A DNA stretch of 5,023 nucleotides from Patulibacter sp. (GTDB lineage Bacteria; Actinomycetota; Thermoleophilia; Solirubrobacterales; Solirubrobacteraceae). The notes under the pieces were generated by a model, which was given only the letters and a program-made list of their open reading frames with translations, ran no database searches and was not told the DNA's origin. The first letter of the stretch is position 1. Every line of letters starts with the position of its first letter. The stretch spans positions 1 to 5,023 of the forward strand of contig JALRCL010000356.1 of NCBI GenBank assembly GCA_023268575.1, given 5' to 3'. The translations under genes were made by a program, and so were the position numbers. Below, in pieces: positions 1 through 4,308 of the stretch.

Positions 1-59
1 GTCTACGTCTGAGCCGCGCCGGGGTCGCCCGGACGCCACCCGCGGGCGGCCGCGCCGCG

Positions 60-93
60 GACCGGGCCGGTCGGTCCACGCCGCCCGGCGGCG
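60..93. repeat. Pair of short palindromes upstream of the efflux gene
   Basis: Two perfect inverted repeats with a single central base lie in the leader of the efflux gene. GACCGG-g-CCGGTC is at 60-72 and CGCCGCC-c-GGCGGCG at 79-93, with centres 20 bp apart. Such paired dyads upstream of a DHA2 pump could be the operator of a TetR- or MarR-type repressor, but no regulator gene is visible nearby. Short GC palindromes are common by chance in DNA of this composition. The rest of 1-142 shows nothing else clear; the first codons read V-Y-V-stop (stop at 10-12), which could be the very end of an upstream gene but is too short to support. Confidence 0.25.
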
Positions 94-142
94 CGTCGTG
101 GTGCGTACGCCGTCCGGCCCCCGGAGGCCGATGGGGCTCTGC

Positions 143-148
143 GATAGT
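143..148 (+). promoter_or_regulatory. Putative -10 hexamer of the efflux gene (leaderless start)
   Basis: GATAGT ends 8 nt before the ATG at 157 and is one of the few A/T-containing clusters in the leader. A -10 element at this distance would put the transcription start at or next to the ATG, giving a leaderless mRNA. This agrees with the lack of a purine-rich ribosome binding site at the normal distance. No convincing -35 hexamer is seen. The same arrangement recurs before the other four complete genes. Confidence 0.4.
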
Positions 149-156
149 CGCTCGCC

Positions 157-1650
157 ATGCCCGCCGCGCCTCCCGCCCCCACCGCGCCCGCGGCGCTGCC
201 CGCGGAGCACCGCCGGCTGATCACGCTGCTCGTCGTCTCGGCGTTCGTCGTGATCCTCAACGAGACGATCATGAGCGTCGCGCTGCCGGAGCTCATGCGG
301 GACCTCGACATCCCGGCGACGACCGCGCAGTGGCTCACGACCGGGTTCCTGCTGACGATGGCCGTGGTGATCCCGATCACCGGCTTCCTGCTCCAGCGGT
401 TCGAGATCCGGCAGGTCTTCATCGCCGCGATGACGGCGTTCACGCTCGGCACCCTCATCGCCGCGACCGCACCCGGCTTCGCGGTGCTCCTCGTCGGGCG
501 CATCGTCCAGGCGATCGGCACCGCGCTCATGATGCCGCTGCTCATGACGACGGTCATGAGCCTCGTGCCCGAGACCCGCCGCGGCCAGGTCATGGGCGTC
601 ATCTCGATCGTCATCTCCGTCGCCCCGGCGATCGGCCCGACGATCTCCGGCGTCGTGCTCGAGGTCCTCGACTGGCGCTGGATGTTCTGGCTCGTGCTGC
701 CGTGCGCGGTCGTCTCGCTCGCCGTCGGCGCGCGCTGGGTGCAGAACGTCACCGCGCCGCAGGGCGCGCACCTCGACGTCCTCTCGGTCGTCCTGTCGGC
801 GATCGCCTTCAGCGGCGTCGTCTACGGCCTGAGCAGCATCGGCGAGGCGGCGCAGGGCCACACGCCGATCCCGCCGGCGATCCCGATCGCCGTCGGCGTC
901 GTGACGCTCGCGCTGTTCGTCGCGCGGCAGCTGTCGCTCGGCGACCGCGCGCTGCTGGACCTCCGCGTCTTCAGCTCGCCGCTCTTCTGCGTCGCGGCGC
1001 TGCTCGCCGGCCTGACGATGATGACGCTGCTCGGCGCGCTCATCGTCCTGCCGATCTACCTGCAGGACGTGCTCGATGCCTCGACGCTCACCACCGGCCT
1101 GATCCTGCTGCCCGGCGGCCTCGTCATGGGGCTGCTCGCGCCGTTCGTGGGCCGCGCGTACGACCGCGTCGGCCCCCGGCCGCTCGTCCTGCCCGCGTCG
1201 CTCGTCGTGATCGTCGCGATGGTCCTCCTGGCGATGGTCGGAGACGACACCGCGAAGGGCTTCGTGATCGCCGCGCACGTCGTGCTGAGCATCGGCCTGG
1301 CGCTCATGTTCACGCCCCTGCTCACCACCGCGCTCGGCGCCGTGCCGCCGCAGCGCTACGCGCACGGCAGCGCGATCGTGAGCACCGCCCAGCAGGTCGC
1401 CGGCGCGGCCGGCGCAGCGGTCTTCATCACGATCATGACCCGTGGCGCGACGGCGGCCGCAGACGACGGGGCCGGCGACGTCCAGGCGCTCGCCGAGGGG
1501 GTCCAGCACGCCATGCTGGCCGGCGTCGTGCTCGCCGTGCTCTGCGCGATCGTCGCGTTCTTCCTGCGCCGCCCGGCGGCGACGCAGCCGCCGGCCGCCG
1601 GTCCCGGTGTCCCGACGCCGGACGCGGCCGTCGCCGTCGCCGCGGACTGA
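157..1650 (+). CDS. DHA2-family (LmrB-like) MFS multidrug efflux transporter
   Basis: This 497-residue inner-membrane protein has about 14 hydrophobic segments (the first near 21-44, the last near 450-470), the normal size and topology of proton-driven DHA2 drug exporters. Visible family marks are LNETIMSVALP in helix 1 (34-44), AQWLTTGFLLTMAVVIPITG in helix 2 (57-76), the helix 2-3 loop GFLLQRFEIRQVF (76-88), the R115/Q118 segment of helix 4, and antiporter motif C in helix 5 ending APAIGPTISG (156-165). The wording of helices 1 and 2 recalls the lincomycin-exporter (LmrB) branch, where N35 replaces the Asp seen in many DHA2 proteins (LDxTIVNVALP). The last 26 residues are a Pro/Ala-rich tail. 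The substrate cannot be told from sequence. The start is the ATG after the hexamer at 143-148; no Shine-Dalgarno is seen. The gene is transcribed alone and converges with the SRPBCC gene 42 bp downstream. The family is secure; the LmrB-like placement is from memory of family motifs. Confidence 0.93.
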   Translation: MPAAPPAPTAPAALPAEHRRLITLLVVSAFVVILNETIMSVALPELMRDLDIPATTAQWLTTGFLLTMAVVIPITGFLLQRFEIRQVFIAAMTAFTLGTLIAATAPGFAVLLVGRIVQAIGTALMMPLLMTTVMSLVPETRRGQVMGVISIVISVAPAIGPTISGVVLEVLDWRWMFWLVLPCAVVSLAVGARWVQNVTAPQGAHLDVLSVVLSAIAFSGVVYGLSSIGEAAQGHTPIPPAIPIAVGVVTLALFVARQLSLGDRALLDLRVFSSPLFCVAALLAGLTMMTLLGALIVLPIYLQDVLDASTLTTGLILLPGGLVMGLLAPFVGRAYDRVGPRPLVLPASLVVIVAMVLLAMVGDDTAKGFVIAAHVVLSIGLALMFTPLLTTALGAVPPQRYAHGSAIVSTAQQVAGAAGAAVFITIMTRGATAAADDGAGDVQALAEGVQHAMLAGVVLAVLCAIVAFFLRRPAATQPPAAGPGVPTPDAAVAVAAD

Positions 1651-1657
1651 GCCTGGA

Positions 1658-1682
1658 GGCCCGCAGCTGGGCGGGGCGGGCC
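1658..1682. terminator. GC-rich hairpin between convergent genes
   Basis: GGCCCGC (1658-1664) pairs with GCGGGCC (1676-1682) over an 11-nt loop. A competing shorter hairpin, CCCGC/GCGGG (1660-1664 with 1671-1675), lies inside it. It sits in the 42-bp gap between the stops of the efflux and SRPBCC genes, so it could end transcription from both sides. No T-tract follows on either strand, so it is not a classical intrinsic terminator. Confidence 0.35.
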
Positions 1683-1692
1683 GGACGCGCGG

Positions 1693-2166
1693 TCAGGCGA
1701 CGCCGTAGTGCTTGGCGGTGTCCTTGAAGAGCGAGCCGAAGATCGCGGCGTTCAGCGGGGCGCCCGGCTTGCCGGCGGCGCTGGACTCGACCGCGACGGT
1801 CCAGGTGAAGCGGCAGGCGCTCTCGCCGTCGGGCTCGACGACGTAGTCCTCGGCGATCCGCTTGAGGATCGGGATGTTGATCGACTCGCCGACGAAGGCC
1901 TTGCGCCGGCCCTCCTCCCAGACGACGTAGCGCTCCTGCACGGCGAGCAGGCCGAGGACCTTCGCGGTGCGGGTGGTGCCGACGCCGAACGGGCGCGGCG
2001 AGGTCCACTGCGCGCCGGAGCCCAGGGCACGGCACCAGTCCAGGGTGCCGTCGCGGGTGAGGTCCTCCCAGACGGAGGCGGCGGGGCGCGCGATCTCGAA
2101 CGTGCGCTCGAAGCGCTTGGGGGCGGTCGCGAGGAACGTCTCGTCGGTCGGGGCGAGCTTCGGCAT
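1693..2166 (-). CDS. SRPBCC (START/polyketide-cyclase fold) family protein
   Basis: This 157-residue soluble protein has the layout of a SRPBCC helix-grip domain. A first strand (about 18-27, FERTFEIARPAASVW) runs into a helix (29-37). A DWCR segment (43-46) and the stretch WTSPRPFGVGTTRTAKV (54-70) follow, then ERYVVWEEGRRKAF (78-91), a strand EDYVVEPDGESACRFTWTVAVE (about 106-127) and a C-terminal helix (about 136-153) that would close the ligand cavity. Members bind or modify small hydrophobic ligands; nothing here shows which ligand, or whether it is an enzyme. There is no signal peptide or membrane segment. The frame is open upstream to 2226, but the added 20 residues are low-complexity and would cover the putative -10 element, so the ATG at 2164-2166 is preferred. 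It is divergent from the thioesterase gene and converges on the efflux gene. The fold call is firm; the function is unknown. Confidence 0.82.
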   Translation of the reverse strand: MPKLAPTDETFLATAPKRFERTFEIARPAASVWEDLTRDGTLDWCRALGSGAQWTSPRPFGVGTTRTAKVLGLLAVQERYVVWEEGRRKAFVGESINIPILKRIAEDYVVEPDGESACRFTWTVAVESSAAGKPGAPLNAAIFGSLFKDTAKHYGVA

Positions 2167-2174
2167 GGTCGCGC

Positions 2175-2180
2175 AGCCTA
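2175..2180 (-). promoter_or_regulatory. Putative -10 hexamer of the SRPBCC gene
   Basis: Read on the minus strand, TAGGCT fits TANNNT and ends 8 nt before the ATG at 2166, so the transcript would begin at about the start codon. No ribosome binding site is visible. Its neighbourhood forms an 8-bp inverted repeat with the opposite promoter: CGCAGCCT at 2172-2179 against AGGCTGCG at 2262-2269. Confidence 0.45.
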
Positions 2181-2225
2181 TGCGAGCACCGGGCGCCCCG
2201 AGGGGGCAGCCGCCCCCGGCCCGCA

Positions 2226-2255
2226 CGGCGCCGGCCCACCGGTGGCCGGGCGCCG
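2226..2255. promoter_or_regulatory. 30-bp imperfect palindrome, possible operator
   Basis: The arms 2226-2240 and 2241-2255 are complementary at 13 of 15 positions, with a perfect core CCACCGGTGG (2236-2245). The dyad lies in the 107-bp divergent region, ending 5 bp before the thioesterase -10 hexamer, where a -35 box would be. A bound dimeric repressor there could block the thioesterase promoter and perhaps the SRPBCC one. The size suits a TetR-like operator, but the regulator is not in the window. A separate hairpin, GGGGGC/GCCCCC (2202-2207 with 2212-2217), also lies in this region. Confidence 0.4.
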
Positions 2256-2260
2256 TCTGG

Positions 2261-2266
2261 CAGGCT
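2261..2266 (+). promoter_or_regulatory. Putative -10 hexamer of the thioesterase gene
   Basis: CAGGCT ends 7 nt before the ATG at 2274. It differs from the opposing TAGGCT by only the first base, and the following GCG is also shared. No Shine-Dalgarno sequence precedes the start, consistent with a leaderless mRNA. Confidence 0.35.
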
Positions 2267-2273
2267 GCGGGCG

Positions 2274-2693
2274 ATGACCGAGCCCGTCACCGTGCCGTTC
2301 GAGGTCCAGTACCACGAGTGCGACATGCAGGGGGTCGTCTTCAACGCCCACTACTACACGTGGGCCGACGTGGCCTCGACCGCGCTCTGGCGCGCCGTCC
2401 GCGGGGGCTACGAGCAGCTCATGGCCGAAGGGCTGGACACCGTCGTCGTCGCGAGCGGCTGCCGGTACCGGTCCCCGGCGCGGTGGCAGGACCGGCTCGA
2501 GGCCACGGTGGACGTCGTGCGCGTCGGGACGACGTCCTTCACGGCCGCGACGACCTTCCGGCGCCACGGCGAGCTCGTCGCCGAGGTGACGGTGACGTAC
2601 GTCTTCGTCGCCCGCGGCGGCGACCGGCCGATCGAGCCGCCGCCCGACCTCCGCGAGGCGCTGGTCCGCCGGGTCGTCGTCGGCGAGGGCTGA
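2274..2693 (+). CDS. Hotdog-fold acyl-CoA thioesterase (4HBT/YbgC/FadM-like)
   Basis: This 139-residue protein, the usual length for a single hotdog domain, would hydrolyse an acyl-CoA thioester to free acid and CoA in the cytoplasm. The N-terminal strand and loop VQYHECDMQGVVFNAHYY (11-28) is the family signature. D17 is placed like the catalytic Asp of 4-hydroxybenzoyl-CoA thioesterase, and NAHYY opens the long central helix (about 24-43). The segment CRYRSPARWQDRLEATVDV (63-81) corresponds to the conserved YxxPARxxDxLxV strand region, followed by GTTSFTAATTF (85-95) and the strand EVTVTYVFVA (104-113). The PIEPPPDLREAL tail (119-130) resembles the usual family ending. The substrate (aromatic, short-chain or long-chain acyl-CoA) is not evident. 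The ATG start fits the hexamer 7 nt upstream and the beginning of the domain. It is monocistronic: divergent from the SRPBCC gene and convergent with the cation transporter 40 bp downstream. Confidence 0.9.
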   Translation: MTEPVTVPFEVQYHECDMQGVVFNAHYYTWADVASTALWRAVRGGYEQLMAEGLDTVVVASGCRYRSPARWQDRLEATVDVVRVGTTSFTAATTFRRHGELVAEVTVTYVFVARGGDRPIEPPPDLREALVRRVVVGEG

Positions 2694-2703
2694 CCGGCGG
2701 TCG

Positions 2704-2725
2704 GCCGCGGGGTCGGCTCCGCGGC
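2704..2725. terminator. Strong hairpin between convergent thioesterase and cation-transporter genes
   Basis: GCCGCGG (2704-2710) pairs perfectly with CCGCGGC (2719-2725). On the plus-strand transcript the stem extends by a G-U and a G-C pair, to 9 bp closed by a TCGG tetraloop. It begins 10 bp after the thioesterase stop and ends 8 bp before the transporter stop, so it could act for both genes. The minus-strand version has an A-C mismatch near the loop. There is no T-tract. Confidence 0.45.
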
Positions 2726-2733
2726 GCAGCCCG

Positions 2734-3684
2734 TCAGCGGGAGGGCGTCCCGAGGTCCGTGCGATCGAGCGTCGCGTCGGCGTAGGACGCGGGGTCCTCC
2801 AACGGCTCGAGGTGCGTCGTGACGGTCACCGGCGTGAGCTCCTCGCGCAGCTCGCCCTCGAGCTGCTCCACGAGGTCGTGGCCCCGCTGCACCGACCACT
2901 CGCCCGGCACCGTGACGTGCATCGACACGAACGCGCGTTGGCCGGCGCGGCGCGTGCGCAGGGCGTGGAAGTCGATGCCGCCGCCGCGGTAGCGCGCGAG
3001 CACCGCTTCGACGCGGTCGAGCTCATCGCGCTCCAGCGCCCGATCCATCAGGCCGTCCGTCGAGCGCCGCACGATCACGACGCCCGAGGCGACGATGTTC
3101 GCCGCGACGACGAGGGCGACGATCGCGTCGAGCCGCTCCCAGCCGGTGAGGGCGACGAGCGCGACGCCGACGACGACGCCGACCGAGGTCCAGACGTCGG
3201 TCATGAGGTGCTTGCCGTCGGCCTCGAGGATGAGCGACTGCTCGCGCCGCCCGACGCGCAGGAGCAGCTGCCCCACGACGAGGTTCACCAGCGACGCGGC
3301 GCTCGAGACGACGAGGCCCAGCCCGACCGACTCGATCGGCTCCGGGTCGATGAGCCGCCCGATCGCGAGGTACCCGATCGTGCCCGCCGCGACGAGGATC
3401 AGCGCGCCCTCGATCGCCGCGGAGAGGTAGTTCGCCTTCTCGTGGCCGTACGCGTGCTCCTCGTCGGGCGGCCGGGCGGCCCAGATCACCGCGATGAGGC
3501 CGACGACGGCCGCGACGAGGTTCACGACCGACTCGCCGGCGTCGGAGAGCAGGCCGACGGAGCCGGTGAGCGCCCAGGCGCCGACCTTCAGGCCGATGGT
3601 GAGGACCGCCGCGGCGATCGACAGCGCCATGAGCCGCCGCAACAGGCGGTTGCGCGCGTCCATCGTGGGGGCCGTGGCGGGCAT
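2734..3684 (-). CDS. Cation diffusion facilitator (CDF) divalent-metal transporter
   Basis: This 316-residue protein is probably a homodimeric metal/proton antiporter exporting Zn, Fe, Mn, Co or similar ions. There are six membrane segments, near 17-38, 44-68, 88-108, 119-143, 162-180 and 184-206, then a cytoplasmic domain (about 211-316) with H240, H256 and H291 (VTTHLEP). The helix 5 metal site is canonical: H159-LMT-D163. The matching helix 2 site reads LLSDAGESVVN (45-55), giving E51 and N55 where zinc exporters have HxxxD and FieF has DxxxD. I recall similar helix 2 sequences in one CDF branch, so this is probably a subfamily trait rather than damage, but metal specificity is uncertain. 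The EEHAYGHEK loop (75-83) and FHALRTRRAG (239-248) are also family-like. The frame is open far upstream across the divergent gene; the ATG at 3684 is chosen because a TACGCT hexamer lies 8 nt before it and helix 1 follows soon after. ATG at 3663 is the alternative (309 residues). Confidence 0.92.
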   Translation of the reverse strand: MPATAPTMDARNRLLRRLMALSIAAAVLTIGLKVGAWALTGSVGLLSDAGESVVNLVAAVVGLIAVIWAARPPDEEHAYGHEKANYLSAAIEGALILVAAGTIGYLAIGRLIDPEPIESVGLGLVVSSAASLVNLVVGQLLLRVGRREQSLILEADGKHLMTDVWTSVGVVVGVALVALTGWERLDAIVALVVAANIVASGVVIVRRSTDGLMDRALERDELDRVEAVLARYRGGGIDFHALRTRRAGQRAFVSMHVTVPGEWSVQRGHDLVEQLEGELREELTPVTVTTHLEPLEDPASYADATLDRTDLGTPSR

Positions 3685-3692
3685 CCGGATCC

Positions 3693-3698
3693 AGCGTA
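3693..3698 (-). promoter_or_regulatory. Putative -10 hexamer of the cation transporter gene
   Basis: On the minus strand TACGCT (TANNNT) ends 8 nt before the ATG at 3684. No Shine-Dalgarno is present; the intervening 8 nt read GGATCCGG. The position supports this start over the internal ATG at 3663, which has no such element. Confidence 0.4.
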
Positions 3699-3729
3699 GG
3701 GGCTTGCCGTGGCTGGATGTTCGTTGTGC

Positions 3730-3768
3730 GTCGGCCAAACTCCGGGCGGCGTCGGGCTCAAACCGGGA
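3730..3768. repeat. Two direct repeats offset by 21 bp, possible regulator sites
   Basis: Two 18-mers, CGTCGGCCAAACTCCGGG (3730-3747) and CGTCGGGCTCAAACCGGG (3751-3768), share CGTCGG-N7-CCGGG, and both carry AAAC in the middle, shifted by two bases. Their starts are 21 bp apart, two turns of the helix, so a protein would contact the same face. They lie between the divergent CDF and acetyltransferase genes, about 32 bp upstream of the CDF -10 hexamer, a position suiting an activator or metal-responsive regulator. The regulator is unknown. Confidence 0.35.
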
Positions 3769-3769
3769 G

Positions 3770-3796
3770 CGGCGCGCCGCCGCGCCCCGCGCGGGG
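3770..3796. repeat. Two adjacent perfect 12-bp palindromes upstream of the acetyltransferase
   Basis: GCGGCGCGCCGC (3770-3781) and CCCCGCGCGGGG (3785-3796) are each perfectly self-complementary and separated by 3 bp. They occupy the region where a -35 element and operator of the acetyltransferase promoter would fall (putative -10 at 3808-3813). They are built only from G and C, so chance is a real possibility. Confidence 0.3.
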
Positions 3797-3807
3797 TCGC
3801 GTCCGGG

Positions 3808-3813
3808 CAGACT
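3808..3813 (+). promoter_or_regulatory. Putative -10 hexamer of the acetyltransferase gene
   Basis: CAGACT ends 6 nt before the ATG at 3820. This is the weakest of the five hexamers, keeping only the A at position 2 and T at position 6. No ribosome binding site is seen before the ATG, so a leaderless transcript is possible. Confidence 0.28.
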
Positions 3814-3819
3814 CCGTCC

Positions 3820-4275
3820 ATGAGCCTCAGCATCCGGCCTCTCGTCGCCGCCGACCGCTCGGGCTGGGACCCGCTCTGGCGCGGGTACCTCGCCCACTAC
3901 CGCGAGGACCTGCCGGCCGAGGTCACCGAGCGATCGTTCGCGCGCCTCGCCGCCGGGTCCGACGCCTCGTGGGGGCACGTCGCCGTCGGCGACGGGGGCG
4001 CGCTGGTCGGGCTCGCCCACGCGCTCCTGCACGCCTCGAGCTGGAGCATCGGCGGATACGCCTACCTCGAGGACCTCTACGTCGCCCCCGAGGCCCGCGG
4101 CGGCGACGTCGGTCGTGCGCTGATCGCCGCGGTCGCCGACGAGGCCCGCCGCCGCGGGGCGACGAGGCTCTACTGGCAGACCCAGGCCTACAACGGCCGC
4201 GCGCGCAGCCTCTACGACCAGGTCGGGCACCTCTCGTCGAGCGTCCTGTACGAGCAGGACCTCGCCGAGGGCTGA
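3820..4275 (+). CDS. GNAT-family N-acetyltransferase (Hpa2-like)
   Basis: This 151-residue single-domain cytoplasmic enzyme is predicted to move acetyl from acetyl-CoA to an amine. It opens with the strand SIRPLVAADRSGW (4-16), then WRGYLAHYREDLP (20-32), a pattern I associate with the Hpa2-like GNAT branch. Strand 4, YAYLEDLYVAPEARGG (80-95), leads into the acetyl-CoA pyrophosphate loop R93-G-G-D-V-G98 and helix GRALIAAVADEARRRG (98-113). RLYWQTQAYNGRARSLYDQVG (116-136) holds N125 and Y132, the usual late-motif Asn and the Tyr often serving as general acid. D96 replaces the Gly normally found in R/Q-x-x-G-x-G, which may weaken but need not abolish CoA binding. The acceptor is unknown. The frame is open back to 3709, but those residues are compositionally odd and overlap the palindromic promoter region, so the ATG at 3820, directly before the domain, is preferred. 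It is divergent from the CDF gene and convergent with the sigma gene. Confidence 0.88.
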   Translation: MSLSIRPLVAADRSGWDPLWRGYLAHYREDLPAEVTERSFARLAAGSDASWGHVAVGDGGALVGLAHALLHASSWSIGGYAYLEDLYVAPEARGGDVGRALIAAVADEARRRGATRLYWQTQAYNGRARSLYDQVGHLSSSVLYEQDLAEG

Positions 4276-4286
4276 GACCTCCGCGG

Positions 4287-4302
4287 CCCGTCGCCGGACG
4301 GG
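4287..4302. terminator. Hairpin between convergent acetyltransferase and sigma-factor genes
   Basis: CCCGTC (4287-4292) pairs with GACGGG (4297-4302) around a GCCG tetraloop. With one bulged G the stem can instead be closed by GCCC/GGGC (4286-4289 with 4301-4304). It fills the centre of the 33-bp gap between the two stop codons. No T-tract follows on either strand. Confidence 0.4.
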
Positions 4303-4308
4303 GCGTCG

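Noticed and set aside
1..12. Possible C-terminal end of a gene to the left (V-Y-V-stop)
   Set aside because: Only three codons are visible; nothing supports this frame over chance.
131..220. Small upstream ORF of 29 codons after a GGAGG (123-127), overlapping the efflux start
   Set aside because: The GGAGG is only 3 nt from the ATG, the peptide is Pro/Arg/Cys-rich with no feature, and the -10-like element at 143-148 would start transcription after it.
330..1727. Long open frame on the plus strand inside the efflux gene (465 codons)
   Set aside because: Arg/Ala/Pro-dominated translation without any domain; it is the out-of-frame shadow of the DHA2 transporter, as expected in GC-rich DNA.
2167..2226. 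Longer start for the SRPBCC protein
   Set aside because: Adds 20 Gly/Ala-rich residues, and the alternative start has no better signal; the ATG at 2166 fits the hexamer and the family length.
2812..3699. Open frame on the plus strand opposite the CDF gene (295 codons)
   Set aside because: Translation is Arg/Asp/His-rich with no hydrophobic core; it is the antisense shadow of the transporter.
3685..4230. Upstream extension of the CDF frame across the acetyltransferase
   Set aside because: The added residues are low-complexity, lie antisense to a clear GNAT domain and carry no CDF homology; the family N-terminus begins near 3684.
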